Below, in pieces: positions 1-7,494 of a DNA stretch of 64,000 nucleotides. The notes under the pieces were generated by a model. That model saw only the letters and a program-made list of their open reading frames with translations. It was not told the DNA's origin and did no database searches. The stretch is from MH13 sp042140245. Lineage in GTDB: Bacteria > Pseudomonadota > Alphaproteobacteria > Rhizobiales > MH13. The first letter of the stretch is position 1. Each line of letters opens with the position of its first letter. Location: contig NZ_CP159483.1 of assembly GCF_042140245.1 (NCBI RefSeq), forward strand, positions 2,542,001 through 2,606,000, read 5' to 3'. A program made the position numbers and the translations under genes.

Positions 1-324
1 CGCCAACCCCTCGTCGATCAGGATTTGGCCCGCTGTCCTCCCATCAGGCAGCCTTAGCGTCACCAGTGGGCGCTCGAAACGATCGATCTCCCCACTATCT
101 TCAATGACCATGCCAGGCGTTTCTAAGAGTTGAGCGAGTCTTCGACTGGCTTGAACGCCGCGCTCGTGTTCCACAGGGCAATCGGCTCTGTGCCCGACCT
201 CTGGTGCATCGACGCCCAAAACATATGGAGCACCATCCCCCAGGATGCGCATGCGCTGGCCATCGCAGCGGATAGTGTCGCCGTCTATAGCGGCGAGAGA
301 GGCGCAAAGGATGAGTTCGATCAA
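1..324 (-). CDS. SNase-like (thermonuclease family) protein, 3' end cut by window edge
   Basis: The minus strand reads continuously for 108 codons from a TTG at 324 to the window edge. The N-terminus is short and hydrophobic, then comes the family signature IDGDTIRCDGQRMRI, then LGVDAPEV (the VDxPE calcium/active-site region), then a DRFERPLVTLRLPDG stretch and LIDEGLA. These are the successive conserved blocks of staphylococcal-nuclease-fold proteins, which cut DNA or RNA with Ca2+. Between the first two blocks there is an unusual short insertion (GDGAPYV). A GAGAA lies just upstream of the TTG. The weak N-terminal signal suggests export but is short. Family proteins are usually 120-250 residues, so most of the domain is present and the C-terminus is missing. 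An ORF on the opposite strand at 130-471 is its antisense shadow. Family call is firm; start codon and substrate are not. Confidence 0.72.
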   Translation of the reverse strand, partial: MIELILCASLAAIDGDTIRCDGQRMRILGDGAPYVLGVDAPEVGHRADCPVEHERGVQASRRLAQLLETPGMVIEDSGEIDRFERPLVTLRLPDGRTAGQILIDEGLA

Positions 325-436
325 TTCTCTGTTTCCAGAACAAAGCCAACAAAGATCGAGTATGACATCGAGATATTGGCAAGTATACTTTCATTCGACA
401 AAATATTAAGACTTTTCAAAGATTCGCCTGAAATCT

Positions 437-688
437 TTGCCAGTCTACGGGACGACAGAGTTGGAAATTGATCCGGAGGCACAGCGTGCCCTTATTGACG
501 CGGTGATATCATATGGCCCATGGTTCCTGGCCTTCGTTGCTTTTTTATGGCTGGGACTACCCCATATAGCACCTATCATCACCGCTGCTGGCGGGATTTG
601 GAACGAACGAACCAAGATAAAGCAGTCTCACTCGCGAGCTATGAAAAAGATTGAGAACCAGATGCAGGACAAAGGAGGCAAGAAATGA
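437..688 (+). CDS. Small single-pass membrane protein, unknown function
   Basis: An 83-residue protein with one hydrophobic segment (about residues 25-50) followed by a basic, lysine-rich tail ending in KGGKK. The reading frame is closed at 407 and the only reasonable start is TTG at 437; no good ribosome binding site is seen there, so the exact start is uncertain. Its stop overlaps the ATG of the next gene (ATGA), which supports both being real and co-translated. Size and topology resemble small phage or island membrane proteins such as holin-like peptides, but no family motif is recognised and I assign no function. Confidence 0.45.
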   Translation: MPVYGTTELEIDPEAQRALIDAVISYGPWFLAFVAFLWLGLPHIAPIITAAGGIWNERTKIKQSHSRAMKKIENQMQDKGGKK

Positions 689-1239
689 CTGATTGGATTT
701 TGTTTCTCGTTGTTCCGCTGTCTGTGGTCGTGGTTTCTTTCGCCCTTAAGCACGTCCGTCACTGGCTAGAACGGGTACACGCCCGAACGGAAATGCAAAA
801 CGAGCTTATTGAGCAGTTCCAGGATCACGTCGCTCGTTTTATGCGGATTACTGACCCGGACAAACATGCTGAGTTGCGTGAAATTCTGCAATCGTCGGGC
901 TACGCCATGATGAGCGATAGCTTCGTTCAGTCATTTATCCTTTTCCATAAGCGTCTGAAAGAAGCTAATCTTGACTCGATGGGTGCCGAGCGGAAGCGGG
1001 CCATTGAGGTGATGGGCAGTCTTGAGCCGGAGGCTAGGAAAGCGTTCGCCGAAGCGATAGGAACCGCTCTGGTGCTATCATCGTATCGGGCCGTTTTTAT
1101 GGGCACAATCTATCGGTCGATGCTGTATTGGATCGTGAATGGCGAGGATAAGAGCGTCAAGGAGCCGGAGCAAATCGTGTACCGGTATCGGCTAACACAC
1201 ACGACTCCAAACAGATCAAAGCAAACAGTTTCCTGTTAG
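685..1239 (+). CDS. Hypothetical membrane-anchored protein
   Basis: A 184-residue protein with an N-terminal hydrophobic anchor (about residues 4-20) and then a soluble, mostly helical, charged region with no cysteine cluster or enzyme motif I recognise. A second moderately hydrophobic stretch lies near residues 130-155 (TALVLSSYRAVFMGTIYRS). It starts on an ATG overlapping the stop of the preceding 83-residue gene, so the two are probably one transcription unit. Context (truncated nuclease, tRNA fragment, guaA remnant) suggests an accessory island. Not recognised; could be part of a phage lysis or defence pair, but nothing in the sequence proves it. Confidence 0.5.
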   Translation: MTDWILFLVVPLSVVVVSFALKHVRHWLERVHARTEMQNELIEQFQDHVARFMRITDPDKHAELREILQSSGYAMMSDSFVQSFILFHKRLKEANLDSMGAERKRAIEVMGSLEPEARKAFAEAIGTALVLSSYRAVFMGTIYRSMLYWIVNGEDKSVKEPEQIVYRYRLTHTTPNRSKQTVSC

Positions 1240-1541
1240 CTCCTTCCTTCTCCCTCCCCAGTGACAGTGGTGTTGGGGTTGGGCAGATCAGGTGGCTCGA
1301 CCTTGGGGCCGATCTTATCCAACGTGACAGGCGAATCTCTTGCAAAGGCCCACCAGCAACCGTGGGCGCATTGCACTACCTGTAGCTCACCATCGACGAT
1401 TGCCCACCAGAACCCGTCCATTTCGGTTACACTGGGCCTGGAAAGGGCTTCGAGGCGACCCTCGATCTGCGCACACCGTAATTCAAGATCGCGAAGGCGC
1501 CGGTTGTGATTGTCGGATAGAAGTTCGACCTCGCCCATCAC
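1236..1541 (-). CDS. Hypothetical 101-residue protein with N-terminal coiled coil
   Basis: The minus strand encodes a short helical segment (about residues 8-35, RRLRDLELRCAQIEGRLEAL) followed by a tryptophan-rich stretch (FWWAIVDGELQVVQ and CWWAFARD) and a proline-rich tail. The start is GTG at 1541 or the next codon ATG at 1538; both are served by a strong GGGAGGG 5-8 bases upstream. It ends a few bases inside the convergent gene at 685-1239. The heptad-plus-tryptophan layout is common in small phage and island proteins. A plus-strand ORF over the same bases has no ribosome binding site and I treat it as a shadow. Function unknown. Confidence 0.5.
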   Translation of the reverse strand: MMGEVELLSDNHNRRLRDLELRCAQIEGRLEALSRPSVTEMDGFWWAIVDGELQVVQCAHGCWWAFARDSPVTLDKIGPKVEPPDLPNPNTTVTGEGEGRS

Positions 1542-1546
1542 CCAAT

Positions 1547-1572
1547 CCCTCCCATTTGAAAGGGTGGGAGGG
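1547..1572 (-). promoter_or_regulatory. Hairpin over the ribosome binding site of the 1236-1541 gene
   Basis: The 8-base arms CCCTCCCA (1547-1554) and TGGGAGGG (1565-1572) are perfectly complementary with a 10-base spacer. In the minus-strand transcript the 3' arm contains the Shine-Dalgarno sequence of the downstream gene, so the hairpin could hide it. Seen directly; a regulatory role is inference. Confidence 0.35.
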
Positions 1573-1671
1573 GGCGGTCTGCGTTATACACCCAGCCGAA
1601 AGAGTTCAATGATTTCAATGTGAGGATTTGGGGCATTATACATCTACCCCGCTGATTTCACTGGATACTAG

Positions 1672-1721
1672 CCGGTCTCCAAAACCGTAGGTCGCGGGTT
1701 CGAACCCTGCTGCCCCTGCCA
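1672..1721 (+). repeat. tRNA-Trp-like 3' fragment, copy 1 of 4
   Basis: Reads as the 3' half of a tRNA: anticodon loop CTCCAAA with anticodon CCA flanked by GGT/ACC, variable loop, a TPsiC arm GCGGG-TTCGAAC-CCTGC, acceptor strand TGCCCCT, discriminator G and encoded CCA. The expected 5' half (AGGGGCA acceptor, D arm) is not present at the right distance, so this is not an intact tRNA gene. The sequence just after it (about 1727-1810) is similar to that after copy 2 (CAACGCTTTTAGAGT then GCTATCGAAAGC). It is best explained as an att-type scar of an element that used the 3' end of tRNA-Trp. Confidence 0.7.
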
Positions 1722-1887
1722 TTTTCATCAACGCTTTTAGAGTAGCTATCGAAAGCTCAAATTGGGCAAGAAGCTTGCAATACCAATTTCGAAAGGCACT
1801 TCCGCTCAGTCTCCACTAAGCTCCATCCCACCGCCATCTATGTACGCTAGAAGCTCGCAACGTTTGAGTAACGGACATGGTTGGTGA

Positions 1888-2227
1888 CTAGCCTGGCGCG
1901 TGGCACTACCTGTGAGAAGCTGGAAATCCTCCGCAAGGCCCAATGCCATCTACCTTGAAGAGACTGACGATGCCGGCCTCTACGAGCCCATCTGGCAGGC
2001 GTTCGCTGTGTTGCCCCCGATGCAAAACGTCGGCCTGATAGCCGATGGCCGCCCATATGATTTTGCACTGGTTCCACGTCGGCCGATGGCATGATCACAG
2101 ACTTTTGTCACTTTGACACGCGGTTCTTGGCGAACGCCGCCATCCGCATTGTCAACGAGGTAAAGGGCACGAACCGTGTGATCGATAACGTGACCAAAAT
2201 CCTCCCAGCGCCATCGAGTGAGAGTCG
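1888..2227 (+). pseudogene. guaA: Decayed 3' end of guaA (GMP synthase)
   Basis: Three reading frames have to be joined to recover the GuaA C-terminus. TCEKLEILRKA comes first, then AIYLEETDDAGLYEPIWQAF, AVLPPMQNVGLIADGRPYDF, DGMITDFCHF, and finally AIRIVNEVKGTNRV. These match the order of the family's dimerisation-domain motifs (EKLdiLRkAD, GLYdxIWQAFAVLLPVRTVGVMGDGRTYD, RIxNEVkGxNRVVYD). The final codons (ATCGAGTGAGAG) mirror the conserved IEWE end with Trp changed to a stop. At least two frameshifts and several substitutions show it is dead. Only about 110 of some 520 codons remain. The 3' end of guaA is a well-known integration hotspot, and this remnant sits 170 bases from a tRNA-Trp fragment. 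Confidence 0.78.
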
Positions 2228-2604
2228 TGGCGTTCCAGTAAGGTTGAATTGGAAAAATTTACTTCCGTCTTAGTCCTGTAGGGCAAGAAGGACTGGGCTC
2301 GCGCTTTTTCTGGTTCCTCTCTAACGAGTCCAAAAAACCGTTGGAAGCCAAAGGCCGGGAGTAACATAAGGCGCAAAAACCCCGTTCGTTTGAAAACAAA
2401 AAATCCTTTCATTCATGGCAACTCTGGTGAAGAATTTCTAACAACTTACCCGTCCCCCAACTGGGGGATGCGCAAATTCCTTTACGTAAACAAGAGTATT
2501 TGCAGTGTTTTTTGATACACCGTACGTCTTCTAATCTGTTTGGTATTTTCGTGGGGGTTCTGGCCTAAAAACTGTGCAGCTAAGATGATTTGGCCAATCG
2601 ATTT
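2228..2604 (+). other. Non-coding leader region of the LuxR-type regulator
   Basis: About 375 bases between the guaA remnant and the regulator with no convincing gene. It holds the 16-bp operator-like palindrome at 2453-2468 and an AT-rich stretch (about 2390-2450). Short ORFs here lack ribosome binding sites and family similarity. Confidence 0.5.
2453..2468 (+). promoter_or_regulatory. Operator-like palindrome, site 1 (regulator promoter)
   Basis: TCCCCCAACTGGGGGA: seven-base arms TCCCCCA/TGGGGGA around a two-base centre, about 135 bases before the regulator's ATG. Near-identical 16-mers occur before the TolC-like gene (3732-3747) and before the giant adhesin (20790-20805, minus). Two-fold symmetry suits a dimeric HTH protein such as the adjacent LuxR-type regulator; binding is inferred. 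Confidence 0.6.
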
Positions 2605-3723
2605 ATGGGGCAAAATTGGGACGATATCATCGACAAGTGCTACCTGGCAGCGCTTGATGACACGGTTTGGCACGAGCTGGTGCTTGATACGGCGAAGCTC
2701 TTTGATAGCAGTGTCGCTGGAATTGAACTGAACTCAGCTCAAAATCCTGTGAATCGCAACACGGCGGCGCACACGAATTTTGATCTACACTGCCTTCAAA
2801 AGTACTTCGAAGAATTCAACTCGCCCAAGAACAACATCGGTGTTCGCGCTGTTATGCGCGCTACGCCAGGTCAGGCCTTCCGCATCTCGGATTTCATGAG
2901 TGCGGATATCTTCGCGACCGAACCGTCGACCCGCGCAATTCTACATCCGCAGAAAATCGATCGCGGGTTGATGGTTAGTTTGTGCCGACCTGGCTGTGAT
3001 TTTGCCTGGTTCAACCTCTATCGGAATGCAAATGACGGAGATGACGATTTTGGAAAAGAGCATGTGCGCCGCTTCACGGATCTTGCATCTCACATTCTGC
3101 GCAGTGCCAGGCTTTCAGATCGATTGCAAATGCCGCAACGGAAGGTCAATGACTTAATGGATGATGGGGTGAACAGCCACTATTCCGACGGCTTGGTTTC
3201 TATGTCCAGAGCCGGGCATGTTGTGACGTTGGACAAAAATGCGCAACGGATATTGGACGCCGACCTTGGGCTTCGGGTTGCCAGTGGCAAATTGAGGTCG
3301 ACCAGCAAGACTGCCTCGTCGGATGACGATGCCTTAAAAGCTTTTCTCAGCAAAAGCATTGATCAGACAGAGCCCTTTGTGCTGCAGCCACGGAACGGAC
3401 TGCTGCTCATGTTGCATCGCTATTTGGCACCGCATGCTGAAACATTCGCGCATGAGAGCGCGACCACGGTCTTGCGAATCGCGGTGGTCAATTTGCGCGC
3501 ATCGATTGACAGTTCGGTCGTTGGTCTGGCGTTCGATTTGACGCCAGCGGAACAATCCGTTGTATCAGCCCTTACGGTCACTCCAAGCGCATCGTCCGCA
3601 GCTCGAAAACTTGGCCTCTCCAGGGAAACGGTAAAAACACATCTGCGCAGCATCTACGGGAAAACCGGAATAACGTCGCTAACGCAGCTTATGTTGCTTA
3701 TTGGCCAACTTGTTAATCGATAA
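2605..3723 (+). CDS. LuxR-family HTH transcriptional regulator of the adhesin locus
   Basis: A 372-residue cytoplasmic protein (from ATG 2605; a TTG 15 bases earlier would add five residues; neither start has a strong Shine-Dalgarno). The last 65 residues form a GerE/LuxR DNA-binding domain: FDLTPAEQSVVSAL, then SAARKLGLSRETVKTHLRSI, then YGKTGITSLTQLM, the standard four-helix pattern. The N-terminal 300 residues look like the PAS/GAF-type sensory region of large single-component LuxR regulators (DxxWxxLVLDTAKLF at the start) without the autoinducer-binding residues of LuxR/LuxI systems. It is followed directly by the TolC-exporter operon and shares a 16-bp promoter palindrome with that operon and the adhesin. 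It is therefore the likely local regulator, with autoregulation. Signal unknown. Confidence 0.82.
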   Translation: MGQNWDDIIDKCYLAALDDTVWHELVLDTAKLFDSSVAGIELNSAQNPVNRNTAAHTNFDLHCLQKYFEEFNSPKNNIGVRAVMRATPGQAFRISDFMSADIFATEPSTRAILHPQKIDRGLMVSLCRPGCDFAWFNLYRNANDGDDDFGKEHVRRFTDLASHILRSARLSDRLQMPQRKVNDLMDDGVNSHYSDGLVSMSRAGHVVTLDKNAQRILDADLGLRVASGKLRSTSKTASSDDDALKAFLSKSIDQTEPFVLQPRNGLLLMLHRYLAPHAETFAHESATTVLRIAVVNLRASIDSSVVGLAFDLTPAEQSVVSALTVTPSASSAARKLGLSRETVKTHLRSIYGKTGITSLTQLMLLIGQLVNR

Positions 3724-3731
3724 TCCATGCT

Positions 3732-3747
3732 TCACCCATGTGGGGGA
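3732..3747 (+). promoter_or_regulatory. Operator-like palindrome, site 2 (exporter operon promoter)
   Basis: TCACCCATGTGGGGGA, differing from site 1 at one arm base and the centre. It begins 9 bases after the regulator's stop and lies about 135 bases before the probable ATG of the TolC-like gene, the same spacing as site 1 to its gene. Confidence 0.6.
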
Positions 3748-3881
3748 TGCATCTGTTCGAACTGTCTAACAGAAGGGAACAGTGGGGCGCAGGTTCGCGC
3801 TAATATAACTTCGACTGAGTTGATCAGTTCTTGCCAAGTAGCCCTTACGGAATCTTGGTGAAGAGCGACTGGGGCAAAATA

Positions 3882-5249
3882 ATGTTGTTGCGTTCTGCGA
3901 TATCCGCCGGCTGTCTTTTGTTAGGCACACTCTCTGCTCATGCGTTGTCGCTCAACGACGCCGTGAGAATTGCCGTAGATACCAGCCCAGAAGTGCTGGA
4001 AGCCAAGGCTAACCAGCGTGCTGTTAGCGCCGAGCTTGACCAGGCTCGTTCGCTGTACATGCCGACCCTTGATCTGGAAGCTTTCATTGGACCCCAGTAC
4101 GTTGATAGACCCAATGGTTTGAGCGCTGCCAACAACGCAGAATGGCGAGCCAGCCGCCAACTGAGCGCTATCGCGAGCTGGACATTATTCGATGGCTTTT
4201 TTCGAGCAAACGAAAGTTTCCGACAGGCAACACGTTTGCAAGGGGCTGGGTATCGTGCGCTCGAAGCCGCTGAGATCGTAGCCGTTGATACGGTTGAAGC
4301 TTATGTCGATGTGCTCCGACATCGGCGGGTTTTAGGTGCCGCTGACAACAATATCGACCAACATCGTTTTATCGTTGGTCGCGCTGACGAGCAGTTTGAT
4401 GGAGGCGCTGCAACGCAGGGTGAGGTAGAAATTGCTCGGCAACGTCTGGCAGCCTCAAGGGCAATTCGTGCTGAAGTTGCTCGTGCTCTTGGCGAGGTGG
4501 AAGCGCGCTTCCTTCGCTTGGTCGGTGAAAACCCTCGCCACCTTCACGCGGTCAGCCTGCCTGCAGGAACCCCACGTTCGGTTGAAGAAGCCATTGAACT
4601 GGCGAGGACAGGGCACCCAACTCTTGATGCTGCCGCGCTCGAAGTCGAAGCTCAAGAAGCTGTTGCCGAGCAACAGCTTTCATCGATTTACCCGCAGATT
4701 GCGGTGGAAGGTAGCACCTCGTACGGCTACGATGTTGGCGGTACGCCTGGCGAGAACATTGACGCATCTCTACGACTGGTTATGCGTTGGCGTTTGTTTG
4801 ATGGCGGACTGCGCACGGCACAGCACCGAGAGCAAGTGGAGCGTGTCGGGGAGGCTGAAATCCGTCTTGATCGGTTTCGGCGGGATATTGACGAAGGTGT
4901 TCGTCGGGCTTGGGTTGGCGTCACAACGAATGATGTGCGGCTTCATGCACTCCGTGACCAGCTGAGCCAATCGGAACGCGTATTATCATCGTACTATGAA
5001 GAGTACGATGCTGGTTTGCGCACCTTGCTCGATCTTTTAGACGCACAGAATGCTCGCTTTAACGCCGAGTTTGAAGTGGCCAGTGCGGAAGCAATCGCTG
5101 TCTTTGCTCGATATCAACTAATTGGGTCTACAGGACATTTGTTGGACCATTTTGGTCTACGTGACATTGTACCGGAGCCAGAGTTGCGTGCAGAAGACCT
5201 ACGCCTCCACAGAACAGCAAATGGGCTCTTCGAGCCGCTCCGCCGATAA
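3882..5249 (+). CDS. TolC-family outer membrane channel of a type I secretion system
   Basis: About 455 residues from ATG 3882. The reading frame is open back to a TTG at 3831, but the ATG is followed at once by a good Sec signal peptide (MLLRSAISAGCLLLGTLSAHA), so it is the better start. The mature protein begins LSLNDAVRIAVDTSPEV, the typical opening of outer membrane efflux proteins, and shows two structural repeats (about residues 20-200 and 225-420) with long helices and internal GTS.../RWRLFDGG turns. It would form the outer membrane exit duct for the adhesin. The gene overlaps the start of the LapB-type exporter by 29 bases, so the two are co-translated. The LapE-type role is inferred from context. 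Confidence 0.88.
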   Translation: MLLRSAISAGCLLLGTLSAHALSLNDAVRIAVDTSPEVLEAKANQRAVSAELDQARSLYMPTLDLEAFIGPQYVDRPNGLSAANNAEWRASRQLSAIASWTLFDGFFRANESFRQATRLQGAGYRALEAAEIVAVDTVEAYVDVLRHRRVLGAADNNIDQHRFIVGRADEQFDGGAATQGEVEIARQRLAASRAIRAEVARALGEVEARFLRLVGENPRHLHAVSLPAGTPRSVEEAIELARTGHPTLDAAALEVEAQEAVAEQQLSSIYPQIAVEGSTSYGYDVGGTPGENIDASLRLVMRWRLFDGGLRTAQHREQVERVGEAEIRLDRFRRDIDEGVRRAWVGVTTNDVRLHALRDQLSQSERVLSSYYEEYDAGLRTLLDLLDAQNARFNAEFEVASAEAIAVFARYQLIGSTGHLLDHFGLRDIVPEPELRAEDLRLHRTANGLFEPLRR

Positions 5250-7494
5250 GGCAGCTTCAGATCTAAAGAACGACAACAAACACGCGGATTTGAAAAAATC
5301 GGCGGAGGCGACTGGCGTCACAGATGGCACGCAGCGTCCTGATAGTATCGAAAATCTCGGTCCGGCGCTTGCTTATTGCGCAAAAAAGCTGGGCGCCTCG
5401 CATCAATCCTCTCGAATAGATGACAGTATCCCACTTGATGATGGGCACCTCGGTCTTGACCTATTCCCTGAAGCTGCCCGCAAGTTTGGCCTAAAAACAC
5501 AATTCTCCAAAAAGCCTCTAACACTTGCTTCGCCACTGGCTCCTCCACTCATAGCTATCCTTCGTGAAGGAAAGGCAATTGTCGTCGAGGCTTTGGATTT
5601 TGCCAAAGACACCGCAAGTATTGTTGTTTTCTCCGCAGATACAATGGTCGAGCGGCAGGTTAGTCTGCGTAAGCTTAGTCGCAACCTCAAGCCAGCGCTG
5701 ATTTATCTCGCCAAGACTGATCATTCGGCTGAACTGACTGTCGACGACATTGGTCGCAATAAAAACCATTGGTTCTGGTCTGCGGCGAGGCGCTTTAAGA
5801 ACAGTTATGCGCAAGTTGTTGTCGCCGGTTTTCTCGTGAACATGCTAGCGCTAGCCAGTCCCCTGTTCGTGATGAATGTCTACGACCGTGTGATACCCAA
5901 CCTTACAATACCAACGCTTTGGGCACTGGCGTCAGGAGTGGTCTTGGCGCTTGTTTTTGACTTCGTTTTGAAAACGATGAGATCACGTGTCGTTGATGAA
6001 ACGGGGCGACGCATCGATATGGCGGTCTCTGGCCGAGTGTTTGATCATCTGCTTGAGGCCAAAGCGGAGTCGCGCCCCCAATCCACTGGCGTGTTAGCCA
6101 GCTATATCCGCGATTTCGACAATGTGCGTGATGTCCTCACATCATCAACGGTGATCGCGATAACTGATGCTGTTTTCATAGCAATCTTCCTTTTGGTTTT
6201 GTACTGGATTGTCGGCATTTTGGTGATTGTGCCCATAGTGGCAGCCCTAACGGTGATACTCGTAACCCTTTGGGTGCAAGTGCCCATGAACCGGGCGATG
6301 AAAGATGCTCAATCCGACTCAGCTCGCCGCCATGGCATCTTGATCGAGACACTCTTGTCGCTTGATATGGTCAAGCGCATTGGCGGTGCAGCACATCTGC
6401 GACGTCGCTTCGATCACTCAGTGGCTGAAGCCAGCCGGTCGGCAACGACAACCCGCTTTTGGTCCAACTTCAACACAACCGTTGTTCAAAGCGCGTCTCA
6501 AGCTGTGTCGGTTGTGTTGATCGTGTGGGGTGTCTTTCTGGTGATTGAGGGTCAAATATCGGTTGGTGCGTTGATCGCTGCCAACATTCTCTCAGGTCGA
6601 GTTCTTGCCCCGCTGGCATCGATCTCTGGAACGCTGGCTCGCGTGCAACAGGCCATGCACTCTTACCGTTCTGTGGACCGACTGATGGGACTTCCAAATG
6701 AATGGACGGATGCAACACCGACGCGTCCACTTCGGCAGCCAAGTCTTGTTTTCGAGAACGTAACGTACACCTATCCCGACCAACAGGCTCCTGCATTGTC
6801 GGATTTGTCGTTTCAAATGAATGCAGGGGACCGGTTTGGTGTCATCGGCCGAATTGGATCGGGGAAGTCGACAATTGGAAAACTGCTCAGCGGTTTGGCC
6901 ACACCCTCAGCGGGGCGCGTGTTGATCGATGGGGTCGATATCAAACAGGTATCACCGGTGGAACTGCGCCGGTTTGTAGGTGTGGTGCCCCAAGAACCAG
7001 AACTCATTTCTGGGTCCCTGCTTGACAACATAACCATGGGTGAACCGATGGCGAGTGCCGAAGACATCGACTATGCGGTTGTCTTGGCCGGGCTTGAAGA
7101 GTTGGCACGCGACCATCCACTCGGACTTTCAATGCCGATAAGCGAGCGCGGTCGAAACCTTTCCGGCGGACAGCGGCACAGCGTTGCCTTAGCGCAATCC
7201 CTCATTCGCAGGCCAAGGCTCTTGTTTCTGGATGAACCAACCGCGGCATTGGACACAGGTGCTGAAAACAAGCTCCTGAAAAACCTCGCTCATCTGTCAG
7301 CTTCCGAGGGTGTTTCTATAGTGCTGGCCACACACCGACATAGTACTTTGGCCATTGTTGATCGCCTGCTGGTTATCGAAGCCGGACGCCTGCTTGCACT
7401 GGGCCCCAAACAAAAGGTTCTTCAGGCCCTGCAAGACCAAGCCGGAGCAAATGAAACCATGGCTCGTGCCGCCGAACTGGCTGGAGGCAGCTAG
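5221..7494 (+). CDS. lapB: Type I secretion ABC transporter, LapB type (permease/ATPase)
   Basis: About 757 residues from ATG 5221; the frame extends to 5122 inside the TolC-like gene, but that extension is not family-like. Residues about 35-160 resemble the C39-peptidase-like domain of LapB/HlyB exporters, and no Cys lies at the expected catalytic position, so it should dock substrate rather than cleave a leader. About 185-465 is the six-helix ABC membrane domain. The nucleotide-binding domain follows, with Walker A GRIGSGKST (about 543), signature LSGGQ (about 646), Walker B LLFLDEP (about 667) and the H-loop ATHRH (about 703). It sits in the inner membrane and drives export of the large RTX adhesin. 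The next gene starts on the last base of its stop codon. Confidence 0.92.
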   Translation: MGSSSRSADKAASDLKNDNKHADLKKSAEATGVTDGTQRPDSIENLGPALAYCAKKLGASHQSSRIDDSIPLDDGHLGLDLFPEAARKFGLKTQFSKKPLTLASPLAPPLIAILREGKAIVVEALDFAKDTASIVVFSADTMVERQVSLRKLSRNLKPALIYLAKTDHSAELTVDDIGRNKNHWFWSAARRFKNSYAQVVVAGFLVNMLALASPLFVMNVYDRVIPNLTIPTLWALASGVVLALVFDFVLKTMRSRVVDETGRRIDMAVSGRVFDHLLEAKAESRPQSTGVLASYIRDFDNVRDVLTSSTVIAITDAVFIAIFLLVLYWIVGILVIVPIVAALTVILVTLWVQVPMNRAMKDAQSDSARRHGILIETLLSLDMVKRIGGAAHLRRRFDHSVAEASRSATTTRFWSNFNTTVVQSASQAVSVVLIVWGVFLVIEGQISVGALIAANILSGRVLAPLASISGTLARVQQAMHSYRSVDRLMGLPNEWTDATPTRPLRQPSLVFENVTYTYPDQQAPALSDLSFQMNAGDRFGVIGRIGSGKSTIGKLLSGLATPSAGRVLIDGVDIKQVSPVELRRFVGVVPQEPELISGSLLDNITMGEPMASAEDIDYAVVLAGLEELARDHPLGLSMPISERGRNLSGGQRHSVALAQSLIRRPRLLFLDEPTAALDTGAENKLLKNLAHLSASEGVSIVLATHRHSTLAIVDRLLVIEAGRLLALGPKQKVLQALQDQAGANETMARAAELAGGS

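Noticed and set aside
130..471. Plus-strand 113-codon ORF at the left end
   Set aside because: Overlaps most of the SNase-like gene on the opposite strand, which has clear family motifs; this ORF has none.
1621..1721. Intact tRNA-Trp gene at fragment 1, using TGGGGCA at about 1629 as 5' acceptor strand
   Set aside because: The acceptor strand could pair, but about 36 bases rather than 19-20 separate it from the anticodon stem and no D arm can be formed.
4432..4965. 177-codon plus-strand ORF inside the TolC-like gene
   Set aside because: Out-of-frame shadow of a clear outer membrane efflux protein; no ribosome site.
5122..5221. Longer start of the LapB-type exporter at 5122
   Set aside because: The extra 33 residues are out-of-frame TolC coding sequence and unlike the family; ATG 5221 is sufficient.
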